Source of the DNA: Clostridia bacterium
Lineage (GTDB): Bacteria > Bacillota > Clostridia > Oscillospirales > Acutalibacteraceae
Assembly: GCA_900752115.1 (NCBI GenBank)
Contig: CAADUC010000084.1
Location: 1 to 13,789, forward strand
Direction of reading: 5' to 3'
DNA length: 13,789 bases
Part shown: positions 1-6,766 of the stretch, in pieces
Layout of the letters: each line of letters starts with the position of its first letter
Position numbering within the stretch: position 1 is the stretch's first letter
The notes under the pieces: model-generated
What the model saw: only the letters and a program-made list of their open reading frames with translations
The model's database searches: none
What the model was told of the DNA's origin: nothing
Position numbers and translations under genes: made by a program

Positions 1-105
1 CGCCACTCCTGCTAGAATTGAATATTCCTACTCAGGGGCTCTTTTTATGCTGTCTGCACAATCTGGGGCGGTTCATTGTGGATGCGGTCCCCTTTTTCGT
101 TTTGT

Positions 106-862
106 TTATCTGGAGCACGAGGGGCGGCCGGAGCAGCCGGAACTGCTCTGTCCCGACTGGCAGCAGGAGCAGTGACTCTCACAGTAATCTCCGCCCGCCT
201 TCGGAGGGAAGAACTCGTCGGTGGGGAAATCAATGCGGCTGAACACGTCACACGGACTGTCGGAGCTCGACGCTGTGCACTCTTTCTCCGGAATGCAGAA
301 ATCGTACGTGGGAATCAGCATCTGCACATTGCGGGAGATCTGAACGATCGTAAACAGGCCGAGGGCGATATAAATGCCGCGGCGGCACGTGTTGTCAAAG
401 CCGCCTCCGTAATGACGGCAGATCCGCTCCGGGATACGGCAGCAGGGATCGCAGTGTGAACAGCAATCCTTAACATAAGCGGCAAGACCAATCGGCTGCG
501 CTACCTGTACGGTTGCCTTAGGCTGGACACGGCTGCAGGCAGGCTCCGCAGACTCACAGGCCGTGTCGGAGCTGAAGGACTTGACGTTGCCTTCACCGCC
601 GTACAGGATCACTTTTTTATTAAAGATCGCAACACCGCTCACCACAACCGAGGCAGCAGACGGAGCCGAGCATATGTCCAGGCAAACGTCGAAGAAGAAC
701 GTCATATCGACGGTGTAAAAGCCCTTATTGAACGGCACAGGCTCCAGATTGAGATAGACCGTAATCACGTCCACACTGCGCAGATGCGCGCTGGTGGCAT
801 TGGCAATCAGTTCACTTTTGTCAGGGGTAAAGTAGACGCGCAGGTCTTCCAGACAATCCTTA
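106..862 (-). CDS. 3' part of an interrupted gene for a conserved Cys-rich protein (codons 33-284)
   Basis: This is the C-terminal 252 codons of a protein whose first 32 codons lie at 2887-2790, on the far side of the recombinase element. The frame is open up to a TGA at 885-883, but no start codon with a ribosome binding site is present; the first usable start is a GTG at 774, inside a conserved-looking stretch, so this piece alone probably makes no normal protein. Visible features are the DKDCLEDLRVYFTPDKSELI segment at the junction, a beta-rich middle containing VDVITVYLNLEPVPFNKGFY, a FFFDV motif, a CCSHCDPCC cluster and a Cys/Ser-rich tail. I recognise it as a conserved clostridial family of unknown function. 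A spore-surface role would fit the cysteine clusters but is a guess. It ends with TAA; I see no convincing terminator in 1-105. Confidence 0.8.
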
Positions 863-870
863 TCACTGCA
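863..870. repeat. Left attachment core (element/3' gene half junction)
   Basis: TCACTGCA on the plus strand (TGCAGTGA on the gene strand), identical to 2790-2797. On the gene strand it is preceded by element sequence (GTCGGT) and followed by gene sequence (TAAGGA). It overlaps the TGA stop codon of the 59-aa element ORF. Confidence 0.85.
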
Positions 871-1042
871 ACCGACGCCGTATCAAATCCATGGCTGCCT
901 GTACAAGCTCGTGCAGACATGCGTCTGCCTCCCCGTTCTGTACAGGCTCCCGAATCAGCACTGTAGGGCCGATCGTGTTTCTGTCCCCCTTCCCTTTCTC
1001 TTCCTCTGTATCGGGATACACGCTTTGTTTCTCTGCGTTCAT
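863..1042 (-). CDS. 59-aa ORF inside the element, unknown function (candidate directionality factor)
   Basis: A short ORF divergent from the recombinase starts with ATG at 1042, with an excellent AAAGGAGG 8 nt upstream. It encodes a hydrophilic N-terminus (about residues 1-24, Glu/Lys-rich) and a predicted amphipathic helix at the C-terminus (DACLHELVQAAMDLIRRRLQ). The TGA stop at 865-863 lies in the left core and is followed at once by TAA. In the excised circle the core would still supply the TGA, so the protein is the same in both states. I do not recognise the family. Small basic or helical proteins encoded next to an attachment site often act as recombination directionality factors, so this is a reasonable candidate on position alone. 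Longer in-frame starts upstream (to 1174) lack an RBS. Confidence 0.6.
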   Translation of the reverse strand: MNAEKQSVYPDTEEEKGKGDRNTIGPTVLIREPVQNGEADACLHELVQAAMDLIRRRLQ

Positions 1043-1304
1043 TTTCTTTTCCTCCTTTCCGTCCGGCACAAAGGGGCAGGCCTCCTGTGCGGGACGCACG
1101 ATAAAGCATAGGAAAAGAAAAAAGTTTTTATGACAATATCCGGAAGATAAAAATTCCAAATTTTTCTGTAACAATCCTTTGCATCCAACAGTATTGGTTG
1201 CGAAGGGGGCCGGAAAGGATCCGGTTTCTTCCTCATACCTATCTTCTTAGAGAGTCCTTTCCGCGAGGTATCCGGACGGCAAGGCTCCAAAAGGAGGTAG
1301 ACGT
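1043..1304. promoter_or_regulatory. Divergent intergenic region between the two element genes
   Basis: This stretch of about 260 bp must hold the start signals of both element genes. It contains the AAAGGAGG of the 59-aa ORF at its left edge and AAAGGAGG of the recombinase at its right edge, with an AT-rich centre (about 1100-1175). I see no sigma-A promoter with both boxes at correct spacing. CATACCTA at 1234-1241 resembles a sigma-E -10 element but has no matching -35, so I do not claim it. Confidence 0.4.
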
Positions 1305-2771
1305 ATGAAAACCTTTCTGTATCTGCGAAAATCGAGAGCTGAGGATCTCTCCGACAGCACGGGCGATACGCTGCGCCGTCACCGGGAAACCCTGGAAGAA
1401 ACGGCGCGCAGCCTTGGTCTGGACGTCTGCGGCGTGTACGAGGAGGTTGTCAGCGGCGAGGATCTGTATGCAAGGCCCGAAATGCTCCGTCTGCTCCGCG
1501 ATGTGCGGGACGGCGCGTGCGAGGCTGTGCTGTGTATGGACATCGACCGTCTCGGCCGCGGTACCATGAGCCAGCAGGGTGTCATCCTTGAAACCTTTAA
1601 GGAAGCCGGCGTGAAGATCATCACACCGCAGAAAACATACGATCTTCTCGATGAGATGGATGAGGATTACACGGAACTGCAAACCTTTTTTGCCCGCAAA
1701 GAGCTCAAGCTGATCAAGAAACGGATGAGACGAGGCGTCGAGCGCACAGCTGCCGATGGGGGTTATCTTGCGAACGCTCCCTACGGCTATTGCAAAACAA
1801 GGCTTGGCAAGCTGCCCACTCTGAGTGTCAACGAGGAAGAAGCCGCTTTTGTAAAACAGATGTTTCTTCTCTATGCACAGGGCGAAGGTGCTCCGGCGAT
1901 TGCCCGTTTTCTCAATGCCTGCGGCGCGCATCCGCGGCGAAGCGAACGATTTACACGAAGCGCCGTCACGGCAATCCTGCACAATCCGGTTTATACCGGA
2001 GCAATTGTGTGGAACCGCCGCCGCTTTGTCCGCTCCGCCGGGCAAACCCCATTATGCCGGAAAATTGAAAACGATCCGGAACATTGGCTTGTCACAGAGG
2101 GAAAACATCCTGCGCTCATCAGCCGGGAGCTCTTCGATCGGGTACAACAGCGGTTCCAAAACCGCTGCCGGACCTCCGGGGGCGTTCGCTCCCTCGTCAA
2201 TCCCTTTGCAGGATTGATTCGCTGCGCCAACTGCGGCGGACTGATGCAGCTTCGCCCCCGCGCCGGCAAACCGGGAGGCTATCTGTTGTGCGAACGCCGC
2301 GGCTGCTGCCCTTCATGCGACTTTGACGCTGCGTCCAAAGCGCTGCATGACGCTCTGATCCCTCTGCTGCGCCGGATTCCCATTTCCGACAGCATGTCCG
2401 GACCACTTGACGATCGCCGCGCAGAGCTTTTGATTCGCGCTCAAAAAAAACTTGAGACGCAGCGCGCAAAACTTTGTGAGCTTCTGGAAACCGGCGTCTA
2501 CTCCCCTGAACTCTACGAGGAGAGACTTCGCATATTGCACGAGCAGGAGGAAAAGCTAACAGAACAGCTTTCCATGCTTTCTCCTTCCCTGCAGCCTCAA
2601 AGACAGACGCAACCACTGACAGCAGCGGACGCGCTCGCTCATGCCGGGCCCGCCGAGGAGAATCGCCTGTGGAAGCTGCTGATTTCCACCATCCTGTACC
2701 GGAAGGAACCAGGTTCACAACGGAATTGCTTCACACTTGAAATCCGGCTTCGGTGCCTTCCTCCGCTATGA
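1305..2771 (+). CDS. Large serine recombinase (resolvase/invertase N-terminus, recombinase domain, zinc ribbon)
   Basis: This 488-aa site-specific recombinase cuts and rejoins attachment sites through a phosphoserine intermediate. The N-terminal resolvase domain (about 1-150) shows YLRKSR with catalytic Ser10 and Arg8, and DIDRLGRG (79-86) with the catalytic arginines 82 and 85. The Recombinase domain follows (about 165-285; NAPYGY, VYTGAIVWNRRRF). A zinc beta-ribbon has C307-x2-C310 and C329-x4-C334. A Leu/Glu/Lys-rich coiled coil (about 365-425) follows. Length is close to that of SpoIVCA (about 500 aa). The start has AAAGGAGG 7-8 nt upstream. It ends 18 bp before the right core. All catalytic residues are intact, so the enzyme is probably active. 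The element around it interrupts a host gene, which makes this the enzyme that inserted the element and might excise it. Confidence 0.95.
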   Translation: MKTFLYLRKSRAEDLSDSTGDTLRRHRETLEETARSLGLDVCGVYEEVVSGEDLYARPEMLRLLRDVRDGACEAVLCMDIDRLGRGTMSQQGVILETFKEAGVKIITPQKTYDLLDEMDEDYTELQTFFARKELKLIKKRMRRGVERTAADGGYLANAPYGYCKTRLGKLPTLSVNEEEAAFVKQMFLLYAQGEGAPAIARFLNACGAHPRRSERFTRSAVTAILHNPVYTGAIVWNRRRFVRSAGQTPLCRKIENDPEHWLVTEGKHPALISRELFDRVQQRFQNRCRTSGGVRSLVNPFAGLIRCANCGGLMQLRPRAGKPGGYLLCERRGCCPSCDFDAASKALHDALIPLLRRIPISDSMSGPLDDRRAELLIRAQKKLETQRAKLCELLETGVYSPELYEERLRILHEQEEKLTEQLSMLSPSLQPQRQTQPLTAADALAHAGPAEENRLWKLLISTILYRKEPGSQRNCFTLEIRLRCLPPL

Positions 2772-2806
2772 CAGAAGGACGGTTGCGTTTCACTGCAGCT
2801 GTCATA
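2767..2806. repeat. 8-bp inverted repeat straddling the right attachment core
   Basis: TATGACAG (2767-2774, containing the recombinase stop codon) and CTGTCATA (2799-2806, host-gene codons for YDS) form a perfect inverted repeat flanking the core at unequal distances. One arm belongs to the element and the other to the interrupted gene, so the symmetry exists only in the integrated state. It may be coincidence. Confidence 0.5.
2790..2797. repeat. Right attachment core (5' gene half/element junction)
   Basis: Second copy of TCACTGCA. On the gene strand it is preceded by gene sequence (GACAGC) and followed by element sequence (AACGCA). Reconstructing attP by joining the element ends gives partial dyad symmetry around the core, with ACGG on one side and CCGT on the other at equal distance and 7 of 11 arm positions complementary. 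The centre of symmetry falls on the central AG of TGCAGTGA. Confidence 0.85.
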
Positions 2807-2887
2807 AACGCGCATGGCGTCGATGCAGACCGCTTCCTTAAAGCCATTCGACGCGCATCCCGTCGAAACAAAACCGTTTTCATCCAT
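2790..2887 (-). CDS. 5' part of the interrupted Cys-rich protein gene (codons 1-32)
   Basis: An ATG at 2887 is preceded by AGGAGG at 8-nt spacing, a good initiation site. It encodes MDENGFVSTGCASNGFKEAV and then CIDAMRVYDSCS, reaching the 8-bp core at 2797-2790. After the core the frame runs on into element DNA as unrelated sequence (ETQPSF...) and stops at 2639, antisense to the recombinase 3' end, giving an 82-codon chimeric ORF. Joining base 2790 to base 862 restores an uninterrupted frame: 98 + 757 = 855 nt, i.e. 284 codons plus stop. The joined junction YDSCS-DKDCLEDL matches what I know of intact relatives of this family, which is the main reason to treat the two pieces as one gene. The retained start and RBS suggest the gene is recently or reversibly interrupted rather than decayed. 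Confidence 0.85.
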
Positions 2888-3191
2888 AGCAGAATCCTCC
2901 TAGCATGACTCAATTGAGCGATAGTCTGAGAACAGTACCGTCGGAAACTTTCGCCGCCGCTTTCCCGGCACTCTTTCTGGAAATATGCCGGACCAGAGCG
3001 TCTGACCGGAGCGTCCGCCGTTACTCTACTATCAATGTATTGCACAGCCGGAATATTTGTGCCAAAAACCTTTTCCTCCGGCAAAGGATCGCGAAAACAG
3101 CTGCCAGGCGCGCATCATCCAAACCGCCGCGCGCTTTGCCAAATACAGTATACCAAAAAACAAAACAAATAAAAGAAAGGCAGAATGAATA
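2888..3191. other. Intergenic region between the split gene and the DUF4358 operon
   Basis: This 304-bp divergent region must contain the promoter of the split Cys-rich gene (minus) and of the surface operon (plus). It contains the palindrome CTCAATTGAG at 2909-2918, just upstream of the minus-strand RBS, a possible operator. It ends in an A-rich stretch before 3192. I could not find a promoter with both boxes at acceptable spacing on either strand. ORFs crossing it lack RBSs and look spurious. Confidence 0.4.
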
Positions 3192-3905
3192 ATGAAAAAG
3201 AAACTTCTTGCTACCCTGCTTGCCTGTGCCATGCTGGCCACCCTGTTTGCCTCCTGCTCCACCGGCGACACTTCCTCTTCCGCCTCCTCCGACGCCGCGT
3301 CGTCTGAGAGCGTTTCTTCCGAAATGGAAGAGGAATCTTCCGAGGCCGCTTCTTCCGAGACCAGCGAGGAATCCTCTGAGACGCCCGCCGCTCCCGACTC
3401 CTCCGCCCCCTCCGAGAGCCAGGGCGCATCCTCGAACGGAAGCTCCGCCTCCGCAGACGTTTCTCTGAATACCATTTTGGACGCCGTCAAGAATGCGTAC
3501 GGCGAGTCTTACCTTCCTTCCATGGATTTGACCGCAGAGGATCTCGATGCGCGCTATGGCCTCAAGGCTGACGATTATGATGAGGCGCTCGGACAGGTCG
3601 CCATGATCAGCACGCAGGTCGATACCTTCGTGGCTGTCAAGGCCAAGGAAGGCAAAGCGGACGCCGTGGTTTCCGCTCTGAACGCTTACCGCGACGATCT
3701 TGTCAACAACTCGATGCAGTACCCCATGAACGTACCGAAGGTTAACGCCTCTCAGGTGTATCAGAACGGAAACTATGTGTTCTTCATCATGCTCGGCGAC
3801 TTTGCTCCCGAAGATATGATGGCTGACGATCCAGAAACTGTGACATTCTATGAGGAGCAGAATCAGATTGCTGTCAAGGCAATTGACGAAGCCCTGGCCG
3901 GTTAA
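3192..3905 (+). CDS. DUF4358 lipoprotein with Ser/Glu-rich linker
   Basis: This 237-aa exported protein has a basic n-region and hydrophobic core (residues 1-21) followed by FASC, with Cys22 as the probable lipidated residue (a slightly atypical lipobox, Phe at -3). Residues 23 to about 92 are a low-complexity Ser/Glu/Ala linker that probably spans the wall. Residues about 95-237 form a DUF4358 domain, recognisable from VSLNTILDAV, QVDTFVAVKAKEGKADAVVS and NGNYVFFIMLGD. The domain's function is unknown; in clostridia it is often next to MBOAT/DHHW acyltransferase genes, as here. AGAAAGG lies about 11 nt upstream of the ATG, a loose spacing. A strong terminator-like hairpin follows directly, separating it partly from the next gene. 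Confidence 0.9.
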   Translation: MKKKLLATLLACAMLATLFASCSTGDTSSSASSDAASSESVSSEMEEESSEAASSETSEESSETPAAPDSSAPSESQGASSNGSSASADVSLNTILDAVKNAYGESYLPSMDLTAEDLDARYGLKADDYDEALGQVAMISTQVDTFVAVKAKEGKADAVVSALNAYRDDLVNNSMQYPMNVPKVNASQVYQNGNYVFFIMLGDFAPEDMMADDPETVTFYEEQNQIAVKAIDEALAG

Positions 3906-3919
3906 GCGATAATCCGGCG

Positions 3920-3967
3920 AACGGCGGCCGTCTGTGCGTGTATTTCGCGCCGCGGCCGCCGTTTTTT
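3920..3967 (+). terminator. Intra-operon rho-independent terminator or attenuator
   Basis: A perfect 11-bp GC-rich stem, AACGGCGGCCG (3920-3930) with CGGCCGCCGTT (3953-3963), has a 22-nt loop and runs into TTTTTT (3962-3967). It lies 15 nt after the DUF4358 stop and only 32 nt before the next start codon, leaving no room for a downstream promoter. Confidence 0.85.
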
Positions 3968-3998
3968 CAAAACTTCCGGACAGAGGAGGAAGGATTTC

Positions 3999-5426
3999 GT
4001 GGTATTCAGCAGCCTGATTTTTCTCTATCAGTTTTTCCCCCTTGTTCTCCTGCTTTACTTCGTGATTCCGGGCCGTTTCCGTACGGCGCGCAATCTCGTA
4101 CTGCTCCTGTTCAGTCTCCTGTTCTACAGTTGGGGCGAGCCGAAAGCTATCTGGCTTATGATCGGTTCCATCCTGCTTAACTATGTGCACGGCTGGTTTG
4201 TACAGCGCTTTTGTGATCGGGGCGAACGCAAAAAGGCCCGCGCCGTCGTCATTTCCGCCGTTGTGCTGAATCTTCTTCTGCTCGGCGTATTCAAATACGC
4301 CAACTTTTTTCTGCAGAACATTTCTGCAGTACTGGGACGTGAAGCTCCCCTTCTTTCCATCGCTCTGCCGATCGGCATCTCGTTTTACACTTTCCAGTCG
4401 CTTTCCTATGCGGTGGACATTTACCGGGGAGAGGCACGCTCTCAGAAAAACATTGTCGCTTTCGGAATGTATGTAACCTTTTTCCCGCAGTTGATCGCCG
4501 GGCCGATCGTCACCTTTCATTCGATCGCCGATCAGCTCAAAGGACGAACGGAATCACGTGACCAGTTCTCACGCGGTATTTCCCGCTTCCTGCAAGGATT
4601 AGGCAAAAAGGTTTTGCTCGCCAACAGCATCGGCCTGGTCTGGGAACAGGTTTCCGCCATGCCTGCCGACACTCTTCCTGCTCTCACAGCATGGATTGGC
4701 CTGTTTGCCTTTGCGTTCCAGATTTACTTTGATTTTTCCGGCTATTCCGATATGGCGGTAGGCATGGGATTGATGTTTGGGTTTCATTTTCCGGAAAATT
4801 TCGACCATCCGTACCGTTCAAAAAGCATCACAGAATTTTGGCGGCGCTGGCATATCACGCTGAGCAGTTGGTTTCGTGACTATGTTTATATTCCTCTCGG
4901 CGGAAATCGCCGGGGGCTGGCGATCCAGCTGCGCAATATTGCCATCGTCTGGGCTCTGACAGGAATCTGGCATGGGGCAAGCTGGAATTTTCTCCTTTGG
5001 GGCGTTTACTTCGGCATCCTTCTCATGCTGGAAAAGCTTTTTCTTCTGCGCTGGCTGGAGCGCCTGCCGGCCGTTTTGAGGCATGGATACGCACTGTTTC
5101 TGATTTTGATAGGATGGGTACTTTTTGCTTTTGACGATCTCTCCGCCGGCATCGCCTATCTCGGAGCCCTGTTCGGAGCAGGAGGAAGCCTCCTCTCCAA
5201 CGATACCATCTACCTGTTTTATACCAATTTGATTTTGCTCGTGATCCTCTGCATCGCTTCCGCAGGCGTACCGCAGCGGCTCCGGAACCTTTACGGCCGC
5301 CTGGCTGTAAAGCAGCCCCTGGCCGCCTCGCTTCTTGGTTCCGTGGGAGCGGCAGCCGTACTGCTCCTGAGCACTGCCTACCTTGTGGACGCCAGCTATA
5401 ATCCATTCCTGTATTTCCGCTTTTAA
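3999..5426 (+). CDS. MBOAT family membrane-bound O-acyltransferase (AlgI/DltB/PatA-like)
   Basis: This polytopic membrane protein (475 aa, family-typical length) probably moves acyl groups across the membrane onto an extracellular polymer. It starts with GTG, supported by AGGAGG 9 nt upstream and by the usual family N-terminus MVFSSLIFLYQFFPL. Hydrophobic segments run throughout. The family signature is clear: YSDMAVGMGLMFGFHFPENF, then FWRRWHITLSSWFRDYVYIP with His285, then GIWHGASWNFLLWG with the invariant His325. The DHHW gene begins 12 nt downstream, so the two are cotranscribed and surely work together. The acceptor (teichoic acid, exopolysaccharide or peptidoglycan) cannot be told from the sequence. 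Its expression seems to depend on read-through of the hairpin at 3920-3967. Confidence 0.95.
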   Translation: MVFSSLIFLYQFFPLVLLLYFVIPGRFRTARNLVLLLFSLLFYSWGEPKAIWLMIGSILLNYVHGWFVQRFCDRGERKKARAVVISAVVLNLLLLGVFKYANFFLQNISAVLGREAPLLSIALPIGISFYTFQSLSYAVDIYRGEARSQKNIVAFGMYVTFFPQLIAGPIVTFHSIADQLKGRTESRDQFSRGISRFLQGLGKKVLLANSIGLVWEQVSAMPADTLPALTAWIGLFAFAFQIYFDFSGYSDMAVGMGLMFGFHFPENFDHPYRSKSITEFWRRWHITLSSWFRDYVYIPLGGNRRGLAIQLRNIAIVWALTGIWHGASWNFLLWGVYFGILLMLEKLFLLRWLERLPAVLRHGYALFLILIGWVLFAFDDLSAGIAYLGALFGAGGSLLSNDTIYLFYTNLILLVILCIASAGVPQRLRNLYGRLAVKQPLAASLLGSVGAAAVLLLSTAYLVDASYNPFLYFRF

Positions 5427-5438
5427 GGAGGGTGTGAC

Positions 5439-6584
5439 ATGAAAGAAAAGCTTGCCGCCTGGCTTCCGATCGGCGTTTTTCTCTGCCTGATCGCCCTGCT
5501 CTCCGCATGGAATTTGCTGCGTCCGACCCGCACGTTCTCCGAAAACGAGAATCGCGTACTGACACAGTTTCCGGAACTCTCCGTAGAATCCGTTCTCGAG
5601 GGCACATTCTCGGAAAAATACGAGGAATACCTCGCCGACCAGTTTCCAATGCGCGACAGCTGGATCTCTCTGAAAACGCGCACAGAGCTTTTACTCGGAA
5701 AAAAGGACATCAACAATGTGTTCTTTGGAAAAAATGGCTGGTTGATTGACAAGTACAAGGGTACACTCTCGGAAGAACGAACGCAGGCCAATCTGGAGCG
5801 GCTCGGAAGTTTCATGCAGTTCGCCGCGGAAAAACTGGGTTCCGACCATGTGCGGGCCATGCTTGTCCCCACCGCAAGCGGCGTTCTCGACAACAGGATG
5901 CCTGCCTTTGCCTCCGATTTCGATCAGGCAGCTTTGCTTGAGAAAGCGGCTGCTCTGTGTCCCGACGACACCTTTCTGAATCTTCTGCCACTGCTTCAGG
6001 AGCACAAAGAGGAGCCCATCTATTACCGGACCGATCACCACTGGACTACGCTCGGTGCATTCTACGGCTATACCGCATGGGCGGAAAGTATCGGTTTGAC
6101 GCCCTACGGCAGGGAGGACTTTTCGGAGGAAACGGTCACCGACGACTTTTACGGCACTACCCATTCCAAAATTAACCTCCCCGTTTATCCCGACAGCATC
6201 ATTCGCTATACTCCCCGCTTTCCTGCCGCGTATCACCTCATCTTTAATCTCGGAGAAAAAGAGAGCGACAGCCTGTACGATGAGTCCAAGCTTGAAGGGA
6301 AGGACAAGTATTCCTACTTCCTCGGCGGAAACAATCCGATTGTCACGATCACCTCATCGACGGGCGAGAAAGGCCGCCGCCTGCTGATTATAAAGGATTC
6401 CTATTCGCATTGCTTTGCTCCCTTTGCCGTCAACCATTTTGAAGAAACGACACTCATCGATTTGCGTTACTTCAACCTCGGCGTCCAGACCTTCCTGGAG
6501 CAGGAAGACTTTACCGACGTTCTTGTTTTATACAGTACCGCCAATTTTGCCGACGACCGAAATCTGAACACTCTGGTCAAGTGA
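5439..6584 (+). CDS. DHHW family protein (AlgJ/AlgX-like SGNH-fold acetyltransfer partner)
   Basis: The 381-aa protein has a single N-terminal signal anchor (about 8-28) and an extracytoplasmic domain. The family signatures are FSENENRVLTQFP (about 35-47), TDHHW with Asp199 and His200, and IIKDSYSHCF with candidate nucleophile Ser321; these would form a catalytic triad like that of AlgX/AlgJ. Such proteins take the acyl group handled by the MBOAT partner and place it on a polysaccharide outside the membrane. The start has AAGGAGG 8 nt upstream, and the gene follows the MBOAT gene by 12 nt, a tight operon. It is last in the operon; a long-stem terminator lies about 95 nt downstream. All motif residues are present. 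Confidence 0.93.
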   Translation: MKEKLAAWLPIGVFLCLIALLSAWNLLRPTRTFSENENRVLTQFPELSVESVLEGTFSEKYEEYLADQFPMRDSWISLKTRTELLLGKKDINNVFFGKNGWLIDKYKGTLSEERTQANLERLGSFMQFAAEKLGSDHVRAMLVPTASGVLDNRMPAFASDFDQAALLEKAAALCPDDTFLNLLPLLQEHKEEPIYYRTDHHWTTLGAFYGYTAWAESIGLTPYGREDFSEETVTDDFYGTTHSKINLPVYPDSIIRYTPRFPAAYHLIFNLGEKESDSLYDESKLEGKDKYSYFLGGNNPIVTITSSTGEKGRRLLIIKDSYSHCFAPFAVNHFEETTLIDLRYFNLGVQTFLEQEDFTDVLVLYSTANFADDRNLNTLVK

Positions 6585-6679
6585 TTGTTTTCCCGGCTGC
6601 GGCTTCTGCGGTATACTCCCGTGTACAGGGAGCCGCTCTCCCCCTCTGTATGGTTTTGAAAATCCGTCTTTTCTGATTG

Positions 6680-6766
6680 AAACAGCGCCCCTGAAGAAAA
6701 TCTTTCGTACCGTGCAGCATGACCGGTACACGAGAGCTCTCTTCAGGGGCGCTGTTTTCTTTTTTA
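6680..6766 (+). terminator. Terminator with 17-bp perfect stem and 44-nt loop
   Basis: AAACAGCGCCCCTGAAG (6680-6696) pairs perfectly with CTTCAGGGGCGCTGTTT (6741-6757), followed by a T-rich run to 6766. The loop holds a nested 6-bp stem GTACCG/CGGTAC (6707-6712, 6724-6729). It terminates the surface operon; on the minus strand only three Ts follow, so it is less likely to work that way. Confidence 0.8.

Larger units (their letters stand above)
863..2797. mobile_element. Miniature gene-interrupting element with a lone large serine recombinase
   Basis: The element is bounded by identical 8-bp direct repeats TCACTGCA at 863-870 and 2790-2797; bases immediately outside the repeats differ, so identity is exactly 8 bp. 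The repeat-to-repeat distance is 1,927 bp. Inside are two divergent genes: a 59-aa ORF (minus) whose stop codon lies in the left core, and a serine recombinase (plus) ending 18 bp before the right core. Excision would leave one core and an intact 284-codon gene, and release a 1,927-bp circle. Short identical cores with a recombinase gene beside one end are what large serine recombinases of the phiC31/SpoIVCA type produce. There is no transposase, phage structural gene, replication or cargo gene. The organisation parallels skin-type elements that interrupt sporulation genes, but is far smaller. Confidence 0.88.

Noticed and set aside
1..105. Terminator for the split gene near CAGGGGCTCTTTTT
   Set aside because: No matching stem arm is present in the window and the T-run is on the wrong strand for that gene.
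106..774. Cys-rich ORF as an independent gene starting at GTG 774
   Set aside because: There is no RBS, and the frame upstream of it (862-775) encodes conserved-looking family sequence, so the GTG is internal.
860..868. Programmed +1 frameshift at CAG TGA TAA joining the 59-aa ORF to the Cys-rich ORF
   Set aside because: The two frames abut here and at first look like one frameshifted gene. The 5' half found at 2887-2790 with the same 8-bp core explains the junction much better, with no frameshift needed.
1105..1136. Minus-strand promoter TTGTCA ... TATGCT for the 59-aa ORF
   Set aside because: The spacer is 20 nt, too long for a normal sigma-A promoter.
2905..3192. 95-codon plus-strand ORF before the DUF4358 gene
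   Set aside because: No RBS and no family-like features; it covers the region that must hold promoters.
3021..4520. Long 499-codon minus-strand ORF
   Set aside because: It lies antisense to the DUF4358 and MBOAT genes and is a by-product of their codon bias; its sequence is low-complexity and unlike a family.
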